Part shown: in pieces, positions 30,901-41,845 of the stretch
Layout: every line of letters begins with the position of its first letter
Numbering within the stretch: position 1 is the stretch's first letter
DNA from: Adineta vaga
Taxonomy: Eukaryota; Rotifera
DNA: 64,000 nt
Direction of reading: 5' to 3'
NCBI GenBank assembly: GCA_021613535.1
Contig: CP075495.1
Location: 14,508,001-14,572,000, forward strand
The notes under the pieces: model-generated
Database searches by the model: none
What the model saw: the letters and a program-made list of their open reading frames with translations, nothing else
Told to the model about the DNA's origin: nothing
Program-made: the position numbers and the translations under genes

Positions 30901-33239
30901 TTCTAGTCATATTCATTATTTATTTTTCTCTACTAAACTTGAATTGTTTCCTCCGTACTTGTAAAACATTGTGCAATTCGTGCTGTATGTTTCGCAACAA
31001 CACGTTCACAATCAAAATCTCCCATCCATAGATATGCATCATCAAATGAAAGATTTGTTGAATCATCTGTTGAATTCTTATCATGATAATAAAACCAGAA
31101 TTGTTTTTCTTTTAATTGAGATTGAGAATGATGAAGATATTTATAAATACGATTAGATACAATTGGAAAACCATCGATTAATAATTGTTTTAGTTTCCAA
31201 CGTATTTGTCGAAAATCTAATGGATATAAAACACCGCCATCTTCTTCACGAATTTCCACTATAATAAAAGGGCCAAAAAATCTTCAAATATCAAACAAAT
31301 GAAATACTTTTACCTAATGCAAAATTAAATGGTCCACCGAAGTTATTCTCTCGTAAAACTCGATTTGTTTTACATAATTTTAATGGTTTGATAACAATAG
31401 TTGTGGGCGTTAACGTAACACTTGGAACGTATTGATAATTTTTCGGCGGTCGTTTTATTGTTGGTTTTGAAAGAAATGTTTGACGTTCTTCAGCACGTAT
31501 TCGTGCTTGACGTGATAAATAATCAATTAATTCTTCGTATAAATCAACAAATAGATGTTCTTTTGTACGTCTCCATAGATGTATACATGTATGATAGAAA
31601 TCTTCATCATCTTCAATTGTATACATTTTTGCGGTAAATAATGGTGTTACACGTTGTTGAAAACGATAACCAAGAGAAACAAGAATTGACCATGCATAAT
31701 TTTTGATAAATGAAGAAAATGGAGGTTTCAATGGACGAAGAATTAAACCAGGAGATGTTTGAATTGAACCATAAGTTATAGCTATATAATTTCTTTGAAA
31801 GAATGATAAAAATTGTGAAAAGACTGATTTAATTTCATTTAAATGCCTTGTTACACTTGCTTGAATTGCATTATTATCCAATTTAATTAACAAACGAAAT
31901 GTTGAACATAATGGTCTCGGTTGTTTAGGTACAACACGAATAAAATTATCTGAACTTGGTTTTGTTCGATCTGAATCTACAGAAAATGTCTTATTTTTCA
32001 ATTTGAAAAGTTAAATAAATCTTAAAACTTACTAAAATAATCAATACAATTCGCTTTCATATTTAGATAAATTAAAAATCCATCATGTAATGTATTAATT
32101 ACTGCACAATTTTCAATAAATTCCGATTTAATTCGTTTTCGATATTCTTCTAATGGATTATCATTGGAAGATTTTTGAAAATCAAGATCAAAATGATTTT
32201 GATAAAATGTTATTTTCCATGTTCGAATTGTTCCATTGAATTTCTTGATTGTTTCAAAACAATGAAATGAACCGAGTGAAACTAATGAACCAAAACTCAT
32301 TTCAACATAAATTCCTTCATTTAATGGACAAAATTTCTTATCGAATTCTTCTTCATTGTCGTTTATTTCTAATGGATTCAATAATGAATCAATAAATTCT
32401 ACTTTTGTTGTTGAATTCATTTCATGTTCAATGAGATTTTCATCGATTTTCGATGATAAACGTGGAAATGTAAACCAAAAGAGATCATTTTTTGTTAATT
32501 GATATTGTTTTAATTTATGAATACATGATGGAAGTGTTGATGCATTTGAATTCGCTAAAGTAAATGTATAAGCATCAAGACTACCTAAACACCAAAGATC
32601 ATGATCAACTTGAACGGTTTTATTTGTTTCATTATGAACTAAATCAATATTTAATTGTTCAAATATATGACAAAGATTATTTAAACTTGTTGATGTACTA
32701 TCAACGATTAGAATTATACGAGATAACGTTGGATTAGAGATTGTTTTGAATGAAAAATCAATGAATGGAGATGGTTTTATAGATTTATAAGATGAGGAAG
32801 TTGATGATGGAGTTGGTGGAAGACATGGTGATAAACTTTGATTGGATAGAGACTAAGAATAAAGAAAAGATTTTTTTTCGTATGGAAAGATTTGATGAAA
32901 TATACAGATGTGGAAGTTGATGGAGAAACACATTGTAAAAGTGTACGAAACCATATTTGATCTTGATTACATTTTGTCTGATGCTAAATTAATCTTTCGT
33001 TTTCTATTTGAAATTGATTTAGATTTCTTTTGACTTACTTTATTAGTTGAATATGAAACATTTGTTTGTTGTTGAGATTTTTTAGAAGAATTAGAACGTG
33101 ATGATAAACGTTTAAACGATACTTGATGAGGAATATTATTTAATGAATAATTCGAAAGATTTTTCGTATGAGAATAAGAATATTTTTGATAAGAAGAATG
33201 ATCATTATAAGAAAAATTAGAATTGAATTCTCGCATCAT
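27926..33239 (-). CDS. Cellular RNA-dependent RNA polymerase (QDE-1/EGO-1/RDR family), 1,582 residues, 11 exons
   Basis: This enzyme copies RNA templates to make secondary small RNAs or dsRNA in RNA silencing. The catalytic double-psi beta-barrel signature of eukaryotic RdRPs, ISGSDLDGDEYAVFW, lies in exon 28749-30063 with all three DxDGD aspartates intact. It is preceded by the family motifs CVVFPQKGARPHSNE and VTKHPCHHPGD. An upstream conserved block (FTDGCGTMS...IQIRYGGCKGVL type) spans exons 30769-30873 and 30540-30716. Exons, high to low: 33039-33239, 32906-32993, 32033-32852, 31314-31977, 30949-31258, 30769-30873, 30540-30716, 30118-30467, 28749-30063, 28441-28696, 27926-28388; they sum to an exact frame. 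The N-terminal 350 residues are Ser-rich and divergent. The first ATG pair (33234-33239) was chosen as start. No lesion was found, so the gene looks functional. Confidence 0.93.
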
Positions 33240-34860
33240 ATTATACAACTGATGTTAATATTCGAATTTGGAAAGTCAAATCAAAATGTTATACAACTGA
33301 TTCTTAGTTCGATAAATGTTTACTATATATAGTATCTCTTTCTCTCTTTTCATCGTGTAACTAACAAGGTTAAAATACATCTATAACAAACATGTCTCGA
33401 GAGAATAGAGAAAGAAGAAATTCTTCGAGGGTTTTATTCGACAACATTGTAAACTTAACAAAGACAATGTGATTCGTCATATCAAAAGAAAAATAGTTAA
33501 AAAATCGATGAATCATTGTGAATACATGATTAAGTGCATTTTTAGTCAAATGTTTCTTTTGGTAAACGTTATATTCTTCAAAACATTTAAAGAATATGAA
33601 TGACTAAGAAACGAATCCACCGCTTTCATTCAACATACATCTTTGCTCTTAAAAAAAAGAAACTTTCTTCACCATGAACAAAACAATCATCAGATCGAGT
33701 TTATAATTGATTTTCCAACTAGTTTTTCTCTTTCATAGAAGATTTATTTAAAATAAGAACGAATTCTATCACCAAAACAATTTTATATACGAAGTATTTG
33801 AATACAAACATGAGGAAAAGAATATCATATCCACGTACACGAAACAACATATAAGAGGAGAGAACATAAATATACAGATGAGTGATTAGATTTCATAATT
33901 TCGAAATTTACGAAGATAATCGTTAGTCGGTTCTGTTGATTGCCATTTGGAAGTTTTCGGAATGTTTTGTTTTTCTTCTTCGTTCTGTTTGTTCATCTGT
34001 TCACTTTCAATCATTGGCTCTTTTTTTGTTACCATCCAATGAAATGTCTAGAATGAGAAACAAAAAAAAGAATTATTCAGATCATTTCACACAGATTCTA
34101 CTCAACAATTCGGTGTGATATTTTCTTTTCTCAGCATCAAATGAAAACAATTCTTACTAGAAGATCTGTACTCATTTTTTAGTCTACGATTCGAGAAGAC
34201 GATGTGTCCTTTTTTTCGATTTTTTACATCTAAAAGGGCGTCACATTGTCTACATCCTTCCGGTCGATCGTTCTCAGTAATGCTTCATGCTGAATCAATG
34301 CCGGAGGGATAACTTAGCTCAATCAACAGAATTTTTCTAATTTATTTTAAGTAAAAACATGGTCACTATGCTTTTTTATCGAAGTTTTCGTATAACTTTA
34401 GAGGACGATCAAAATGCGGTAATGATTAGTGTTAAATTGTATATAAACACGAAATGTTTAATGATGTAAAGGTCATTTTTCGTGTGTCTATATTGTTTAA
34501 CAATTGGCTCTTCATAAATGAAGAGAAAAATAGACACTTTTAGCCTGAGGATTTATTTTCATCAGTAAATCAAACCAATTTACTCATTAGAAAAAGAAAA
34601 GCATTTATCTTGTCTCTATTGTACTGAATTGATCGGTCTATTGAGACACATAAATTTCTTATATATTATCAAAATCTATCGATATTGAACAATCAACAAC
34701 TGGGATGCAACATCTGTTATATCTTCAGACGAATTGTCATTAGTTAAAGATTTCTCTTCAATGTTCAAAATCCATTGCCTTTCTTTTTCTTTTCTCTCTC
34801 GTCCTCTCCTCTCTCTCTCTCTCGCTCTTTTCAAGTTCACATATATACACAGAAAAGACT
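33240..34860. other. Non-coding region between RdRP and paralogue A
   Basis: No supported gene. Upstream of RdRP it is AT-rich with a CT-rich patch at 33340. An imperfect inverted repeat (ATCCTTCCGG / CCGGAGGGAT, with a 37-nt loop) lies near 34250-34310. From about 34780 a long pyrimidine tract (TTTCTC/CTCT) begins, leading into the upstream module of paralogue A. Confidence 0.5.
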
Positions 34861-34929
34861 TTTTCTCTTCTTTCCTTCTCGATTTTTTTTTCATTCTTCC
34901 TTCTTCATTTGCGTTCTTCGCGTCCTATT

Positions 34930-35160
34930 ACTCAGATGCATACAAGAGACATCGAGATAGAAACGGGCATATGTACATTAACCAAACGAGAGTAAACAGA
35001 CGATAGAAAGGGCATCGTCGACCGCAAAAAATCGACTTTTTTCGATTGGATAAAAAAAGGAAAACGAAGAAATAACCATTGGTTAGCAATTAATTCCTGT
35101 CAAAGAGAAAGAGAAAGGGCAGAAAGAAAGAAAAATAGAAGTGAACGAGCACGAACACAA
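34930..35160 (+). promoter_or_regulatory. Conserved upstream module of paralogue A
   Basis: This segment shares ordered blocks with the regions upstream of paralogues B and C. They are ATTACTCAG.TG, GAGA-C-GAGAT-GA--CGGGCA (34950-34970), (A)GAGAGTAAACAG (34989-34999), TTGGATAAAA (35046-35055), and AAAGGGCAGAAAGAAAGAAA...GAGCACGAAC...CACATTGCATTCATTCATT (35113-35184). Conservation of order in three paralogues suggests promoter or 5' UTR elements. Confidence 0.55.
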
Positions 35161-35245
35161 TCACACATTGCATTCATTCATTCATTTTTCTACTTCACCG
35201 ACACACGCACATTCTTGTTCTTCCCTATAAGATTTAAAACACGCT

Positions 35246-36365
35246 ATGAAACAACAACGAGACAAAATCTCTCGAAGTAAGAAAAAAAAGAATGCCTTTT
35301 TACTGAACATATGATTTTAATTCTTCTAGAAATTAAAACTGATAACGACGAACTCGTTTATATTGAACTAGATTTAAAATGCTGGTAGATATTATCCTTC
35401 TGTTCTTTCGTATTCATACTTTTTTACCTTTTTCAGTTGTCCACAATCAACATTAAACAATAATGCATCCATTCAGGTATTCATCTCACTTCTCTTTCTT
35501 CACTGCATCCTATTCTCTTCTCTTCTCATTTCAGTTTTCTCGACGTTATCTTCAATGTCAGAGTTCAATGCCTGTTGCTATTCTTCGATCATATATACAA
35601 CACATTCTACCACATTCTTCCATGACACAAGTAAACATCACTATACACATATACATTCCATTCACGCTCACTCTTTTCCTTCTTCTTCTTCTTCTCCTAT
35701 TTCAGGTGACATTCTATGATTCTCAACATCGACTTTTACATGATCAACAACTTCTTTCTTCACTTCAACCATCCATCGCCTCTCCCTCCTCCTCCTCCCC
35801 TTCATCATCACCAACATCGTATCAGCATATTCCTGTTCGTTTCTCATTATTCAATACTATCACTTCGCTCACTCATTGTTCTTGTTCATCATCTCCGATG
35901 CAACCTCAACTCCACTCGACGACGACAATGACTACGACGTCTTCTCTTCCAACAATCATCAAACGTGAAACAATCGATCAAACACTCTCCACTTGTGCAT
36001 CACTTCAGCCAACATCGACATCACCTATCATCTATTCTCCTTGTTTATCCTCATCATCTTCACCTCCAACTCAATCACCTTCAGCATCAGCATCAACATC
36101 GATTTCAATTGTGAATCTTCTCACTCCACCATCATCGTGTCATTCGTCGATCGATTCAGCTAATACCATCACTGATCGAAGCATTATCGATGAAATCACA
36201 TCACAGTTTGGTGAGATCTGTCCACCGTTAGGAAAAAAGAATCGAAATCGTGTGTCGAAAAAGACAATGATATCATCGAATACTCCACTTGATTTGAGTT
36301 TGAAGAAACGTTCGTCATCATCGTTTGAGATGTTTTCATCACAACCAAAATGGATTAAAATTTAA
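35246..36365 (+). CDS. Paralogue A: RAWUL-like, CtBP-motif nuclear cofactor candidate, 292 residues, 5 exons
   Basis: Exons are 35246-35276, 35330-35384, 35437-35476, 35535-35630 and 35706-36365, with exact frame continuity. The N-terminus (ELVYIELDLKC ... FSRRYLQCQSSMPVAILRSYI ... VTFYDSQHRLLHDQQLL) resembles the RAWUL ubiquitin-like domain of Polycomb PCGF proteins (RRYLRCPxxMTVxHLxKF pattern), but no RING finger precedes it. A long Ser/Pro/Thr-rich disordered region follows, with conserved islands TIIKRETIDQTLSTC, IVNLLTPPSS and SIIDEITSQFGEICPP. The end has PLDLSLKKR, a classic CtBP corepressor-binding motif, and a terminal QPKWIKI. It is nearly identical to B and homologous to C. The RAWUL assignment is inference; an alternative is a lineage-specific transcription cofactor. 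Confidence 0.7.
35359..36360 (+). repeat. Inverted duplicate arm, left (matches 40321-41349)
   Basis: These 1,002 bp, introns included, are almost identical to the reverse complement of 40321-41349. The 27-bp length difference is accounted for by microsatellite-type indels: +9 and +12 bp in Ser/Ala codon repeats and +6 bp in an intronic CTT run. Similarity drops sharply outside these limits. Confidence 0.88.
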
Positions 36366-36612
36366 CGTTCTCTTCTACATGTTTTCTTTTTTTCTTCTAT
36401 TTAACAGTATGTGTGATATATTCTACACTTCCTCTTGTTTGTCTGTACAGAAAAAGAAGGAAAAAAAGATTATACTAACTCATTCCTTTTGCAAGGGCGG
36501 ACAGATGAAAATGAATGAAAAATGAGCTAGAAATGAAAATTATGATTATTGTTGTTTTTTTTTCATTAATGACCAAAGGCAATGACGTATACGCTGTAGG
36601 GATCTTTTGATG

Positions 36613-37086
36613 TTATGTTTTACTTGCATGTGAAAAAAAGACGTGCAGCTGTGTATATATTTTTTTTCTTACCGGTTGACTTCGTTCAGTAATTGACTGC
36701 CATTTTTTCCATGGAACATTTATATGACTATTTCGCCAATAATCATATGTTTTACGTTGAACATCATTACAAAGAACTTCTTTTGCTTCTTGAAGTTGTT
36801 TGAACCGTTCCACTACGAAAAGATAAGTTCAATGAATTCAAAACCGTCAATTAAATAGAACATACTAGCTTTGGGATCATCTAAATTCTTATCAGGATGA
36901 AATTGAAGTGCTCGAATGCGATATTCAGTTTGAATTTGATCTTTCTGAAAAAAGTACAATCAATCATAAACAAAAGAATATCTGATACAAATGTAATAAT
37001 CTAGTTACATTTGAAAGTTCATCACAGCCAAGAATGACATAGTAATCATCAGATTCATCGCGTTCGTTGTTTAATAATACATCCAT
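36613..37086 (-). CDS. DNAJC12: DNAJC12-like J-domain co-chaperone, apparently short at the C-terminus
   Basis: Exons are 37019-37086, 36866-36954 and 36812 down to about 36673 or 36613. The start MDVLLNNERDESDDYYVILGCDELS closely parallels the N-terminus of DNAJC12 (MDAILN...EDYYTLLGCDELS). The HPD motif lies in ALQFHPDKN, and the distinctive end of the J domain (YDYWRNSHINVPWKKW) matches DNAJC12 as well. In vertebrates this protein assists folding of aromatic amino-acid hydroxylases with HSP70. A GT donor at 36671-36672 follows SQPV, but no convincing downstream exon is present before paralogue A. Reading through gives only about 118 residues versus about 198 in the human protein. A start further upstream (37146) is possible but unlike the family. 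Confidence 0.8.
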
Positions 37087-37209
37087 ATTTACAATTTGAT
37101 CTAGAATAGGATAAATTGAGTTTTCCTCTCTTTTCGGAAATTGCATAGAATAATTATTAAGACGAAAATTAATCTTTTCTTTCTGATTAAATCGAATTTC
37201 TAGAAACAA

Positions 37210-38004
37210 ACGATAAATATATATTTCATCCTATCTTTTATTAATATTTTAAAATTGAAGCCATAGCACAGTAGGAACAAGAGTATAGAAATGATATTGA
37301 AATAAACGCGTAAATTATGAATTAGTTTTTTTTGCAATCCAGGAAATCGATGTAACTTGTAAATTGCTTTTCAATTCGGATTCTATGAATGAGGTAGATC
37401 CTACTAAGGTATAAAAAACACCAAAAGGGATGATAACTGATTATATGTCTTCTAATCGAACCTGTAGATATTATACTGAAATCTTGTATGAATCACAAAT
37501 TTTTTAGGAATTCTACTTATCATTAGATCTCTCTGTGAGCGTTACATTAGTTCAAAAGACAAACTACTCAATTTTTTTATACTTCATTATGGTTAATCCT
37601 ATGCATAGAGTCCGAACTGAAAAGTGATGTATCAGTTGCATCAGTTCCCTTGTAAGAAGACAAACAACAACATCAAGAAAGAGACAGAAAGAAAAAGAAA
37701 AAAGATCGTGTGAGAAGATTTAACGAAAAAAGAAAGAAAGAAAGAAAGAAACACGATTATTTTTTCTTCTTTCTTTATCACACAAATAAAAATGACTAGA
37801 AAATATCGGTGATTTGATTTTTATACATGAAATAATATTAGTAAAGAGAATAGAAGACTCAATGAGCTCACTGTTAGAAAGAAGAAAAAAAAGAGAATTT
37901 CCTTAACACAAAGGAGATAGAAGAGATTCGAAGACATTTATATATATATATTATAGTAATATACAATAGATTAATGAAAGAAAAAGATTTTGTCCTTTTT
38001 TTTT
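37210..38004. other. Non-coding spacer between MARCH-like and DNAJC12-like genes
   Basis: No supported gene. It contains A-rich and GAAA-type simple repeats (around 37680-37750) and a short TA run (37940-37960). The segment next to 37210 includes a TTTCTAG acceptor that may belong to a 5' UTR intron or trans-splice site of the DNAJC12-like gene. Confidence 0.45.
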
Positions 38005-39232
38005 TCAATTTTGCAATTGATCCGAACGATGAAAAATTAAAAAACGATGTAAAACATTACGATTAGGTTCTTGTCGTCGATTACGATTAATTGATGTTTG
38101 AGGTGAATTTCTATCTGTGGAAATATTACCAGTCATCCCGTTTAATGATGTATTGGAATTTAATGGTGGCAAATCATTTGCATCAAGTACTGTTATTATA
38201 CAATTGCCACTGTTATTATTAGTATTGTTGATTGAATTTTTTATTTCTATTCAAATAAAAATGAATAAGATTAAAATTTTCGAAGCAAAACTTACCCGAC
38301 GATAATGAGACACCATTTTGACGTTGATCACTGATTGAATGAATAACTATACGTTGATTAAATTGTCGCCAACGAATACATAACTGAAAAGAATGGTAAA
38401 TGAAATCTATCATTTCTTCTTGATAAAAACTCGTTTTCATTACCTGAAGATACATTTTACATTGAACATAAAGAAATACCTAGAAAAATTGTAATCAAAA
38501 CAAGTGAAAAGTTCTTTGAAAGATTCTTACTAATCCTCCCGTAAACCCAATAGCTACAACAATTAATTTAGTCCAAAAAGGCCATTCTAAATTCAATATT
38601 TCAATTGAAATAATATATAACTTTGAATTAAACTTACGAAGTTTTCCTTGTTTAACTTCTTCTCTTGTTTTCTCAATTAAAACATAAAATGACCATAAAA
38701 CACATGTAACAGCAATCAAATTAAATGCAACTGAACACATGATTTTTCGTCTTTCAACAACATTCATATCTAACTTTTGCCACTAAAAATTCAATAAAAT
38801 CAAAAAAAAACTTTTTCTTTCTCTTTTTTTCCGCTTAATTCTTACTTGATTGAATGGTTTAATTTCTGAATGCATTATAAATTCAAATTTACATAATTCA
38901 CATGATTTTACTCCTGCACTTTTTATCCAACGTTGTAAACATGATTGATGTAAATATTGCATCGTACCCAAACATAAACATGGCGATATTAATGGTTCAT
39001 CTGGTGTACTTTCACAATGACATATTCGACATATATCAGGATTATCACTTGTTTTCGAACTTGTCGATGATAAAGACATTTGACGTGAGAGTGTTTCATT
39101 GTTTGATGATGACAATAATAATGGACTTGTTATTGGTACAGTTGCTTCTGTTTCTTCATGAATGTTCTTCATTGTTGTATCAATATTATTTTCATTTGTT
39201 TGACTATGTTTAAGAATGATTTCGGAAGCCAT
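38005..39232 (-). CDS. MARCHF8: MARCH1/8-type membrane-bound RING-CH E3 ubiquitin ligase, 317 residues, 6 exons
   Basis: The RING-CH finger (CRICHCES...[19 protein letters not shown]...[10 protein letters not shown]) at about residues 68-115 has the C4HC3 ligands. It is followed by [21 protein letters not shown] (first transmembrane helix), [18 protein letters not shown]-like sequence (second helix) and VQCKMYLQ, all closely matching vertebrate MARCH1/MARCH8. These ligases ubiquitinate transmembrane cargo in endosomes and at the plasma membrane. Exons, high to low: 38846-39232, 38638-38782, 38531-38586, 38444-38479, 38296-38383, 38005-38246; these sum to an exact frame. The N-terminal 65 residues are Ser/Thr-rich. 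The C-terminal tail is Asn/Ser-rich and longer than in vertebrate MARCH8. The symbol marks the closest family, not a proven orthologue. Confidence 0.9.
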
Positions 39233-40315
39233 TACTGTTCGCTATTATATAAATAAGAAGAAAAAGAAATATTTTGTTTAATTTAGAATATTTTATTTAC
39301 TTGAATAATATATATCACAAAATAACTCTAATGAATCAGTTTAAGAATAAATAAATGACGAGTCAATATGACTCGAATTAAATGATTAGTTATTCGTACA
39401 ATTAATAAAGTACAACAGAAAATAATTGATACTTTTTTGTATAAGGATATTTATTCTCATGTAAATTATTAGTTATTGGTTTTTTATGACGCCATTCATA
39501 TAAACAATAGATCCTCTCGATAAGCATTTTGACAGGCAAATAGTTGTCGATAAGATATCAACGACATCTATCGATATTCGAGTTCTCTTTTCTATATATA
39601 ATCCAAAGTGGAAAAGAAAAAGTGTGTTTGCTTTTCATTCAGATCACGTGACTTTCAATTCTAATTAACATCAAGGTAGAATCGATCTAAAAGAAAGATG
39701 CACATATGTTGTGTTCCTGATCTTTGACGAACAGGTGAAAAAAATGCTTTTGGCGAAAAATATTCATTGATGAATACTAAACATTTGTGCAATCATTCTC
39801 ATTATGGATAGAAGAACTGAAAAGTAAATAAATAGAAATGAGAAATAAGATGCTACCACTAATGGAGATTTATTGCTTCGATTTCCTCCAAATGATCATT
39901 GAATACATATGGAATCTGTTCAGTAGAATATTTTCTACGGTTAACAGTACGCTTGTGAATTGAATGATATTTGATATAGAATTATATTCTTTTCTTTTCT
40001 TTACACCGTCTGGTCTTCTCACCACCTTCCCCCTTCACTTTGTCTATCTGGGCAATCGATCGCTTCGTGAAAGCAACAAACACAGCATGATTCTTCACTT
40101 TTTTTTCAACACACAATTCAAATTCTATCTGTATAAGCATATCTAATTTGTTCATATATGTCTTAAATAAACGTAATCAATCGTTCATTTTGCTTTGCAC
40201 TTTCATGCTGTGTAACTGAAAATGTATTCACGATGATATTACATAGATACAGAGAGACAACAAAGTTGGACTACAAATTTTATATATCTATCACATAAAC
40301 AAGAAAAAAAAAAGC
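39233..40315. other. Non-coding region between the MARCH-like gene and paralogue B
   Basis: AT-rich sequence with no supported gene. It should hold the MARCH-like promoter (39233-39700) and the 3' flank of paralogue B (40150-40315). Confidence 0.5.
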
Positions 40316-41521
40316 TTAAGTTTTAATCCATTTTGGTTGTGATGAAAACATCTCAAACGATGATGACGAACGTTTCTTCAAACTCAAATCAAGTGGAGTA
40401 TTCGATGATATCATTGTCTTTTTCGACACACGATTTCGATTCTTTTTTCCTAACGGTGGACAGATCTCACCAAACTGTGATGTGATTTCATCGATAATGC
40501 TTCGATCAGTGATGGTATTAGCTGAATCGATCGACGAATGACACGATGATGGTGGAGTGAGAAGATTCACAATTGAAATCGATGTTGATGCTGATGCTGA
40601 TGCTGATGCTGAAGGTGATTGAGTTGGAGGTGAAGATGATGAGGATAAACAAGGAGAATAGATGATAGGTGATGTCGATGTTGGCTGAAGTGATGCACAA
40701 GTAGAGAGTGTTTGATCGATTGTTTCACGTTTGATGATTGTTGGAAGAGAAGACGTCGTAGTCATTGTCGTCGTCGAGTGGAGTTGAGGTTGCATCGGAG
40801 ATGATGAACAAGAACAATGAGTGAGCGAAGTGATAGTATTGAATAATGAGAAACGAACAGGAATATGCTGATACGATGTTGGTGATGATGAAGGGGAGGA
40901 GGAGGAGGAGGAGGAGGGAGAGGCGATGGATGGTTGAAGTGAAGAAAGAAGTTGTTGATCATGTAAAAGTCGATGTTGAGAATCATAGAATGTCACCTGA
41001 AATAGGAGGAGAAGAAGAAGAAGAAGAAGGAAAAGAGTGAGCGTGAATGGAATGTATATGTGTATAGTGATGTTTACTTGTGTCATGGAAGAATGTGGTA
41101 GAATGTGTTGTATATATGATCGAAGAATAGCAACAGGCATTGAACTCTGACATTGAAGATAACGTCGAGAAAACTGAAATGAGAAGAGAAGAGAATAGGA
41201 TGCAGTGAAGAAAGAGAAGTGAGATGAATACCTGAATGGATGCATTATTGTTTAATGTTGATTGTGGACAACTGAAAAAGGTAAAAAAGTATGAATACGA
41301 AAGAACAGAAGGATAATATCTACCAGCATTTTAAATCTAGTTCAATATAGATGCTTTCATCATTCGCTTTTTTCATTTCTTTCGTTGTCATGGAATCTTT
41401 CATTCTTGACTCTAAACGAAAAAAGTAAATACAAATGTTCATTTAATGAAAAGATGAATTCCTTACTTTGACTATTTTTCGAACATTTGGACTTTGATTT
41501 AACCATACAAGATGGTGACAT
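40316..41521 (-). CDS. Paralogue B: RAWUL-like, CtBP-motif protein, 319 residues, 5 exons
   Basis: Exons, high to low, are 41467-41521, 41324-41411, 41232-41271, 41078-41173 and 40316-40996, with exact frame continuity. From exon 2 (YIELDLKC) to the stop the protein is the same as A apart from three extra Ser, four extra Ala/Ser residues and a final Thr instead of Ile. The N-terminus is different and longer (MSPSCMVKSKSKCSKNSQ, then MKDSMTTKEMKKANDES) and is Lys/Ser-rich, which may serve as a nuclear localisation signal. The PLDLSLKKR motif is retained. The gene points toward A (convergent), with the DNAJC12-like and MARCH-like genes between them. Confidence 0.7.
40321..41349 (-). repeat. Inverted duplicate arm, right (matches 35359-36360)
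   Basis: This is the reverse-complement partner of the left arm. The third intron (between exons 40 and 96 nt long) is identical in both copies. The outer edge falls within exon 2 and the inner edge at the stop codon. Confidence 0.88.
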
Positions 41522-41589
41522 GTTCAAGCTTACAACGTTTTTTTTTGTGCTAATGTCGAAGTCTATCGGCGAAGAAAAAGAACTGAATG

Positions 41590-41845
41590 CAATGTGCGTT
41601 CGTGCTCGTTCACTTCTATTTTTCTTTCTTTCTGCCCTTTCTCTTTTCCTCTCTTGAGATAGTTTAAAACAACCAATCGATACTGATTTTCTCTCAGTTT
41701 TTATCCAATAAAAAAACGCAATTATTTGGTCAATGTTCGTTCCTGTGCCCCTGTTTACTCTCGGTTGGACTAATATGTATGTACATGCCCGCTTTCGACC
41801 CGTCTCGCACATATATTTTCTCGTTGAGAGATAGGGCGTATACAC
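41590..41845 (-). promoter_or_regulatory. Conserved upstream module of paralogue B
   Basis: On the - strand this region contains, in the same order as upstream of A and C: GAGACGGGTCGA...GCGGGCATGTACAT, then TTAGTCCAACCGAGAGTAAACAG (41750-41773), TATTGGATAAAA (41699-41710), and AAAGGGCAGAAAGAAAGAAA...GAACGAGCACGAACGCACATTGCATTCA (41586-41640). Unlike the gene body, these blocks are diverged between A and B. Confidence 0.55.

Noticed and set aside
34250-34311. Imperfect hairpin (ATCCTTCCGG / CCGGAGGGAT), possible small-RNA precursor
   Set aside because: The stem is only 10 bp with a 37-nt loop and no extended pairing; insufficient for a microRNA call.
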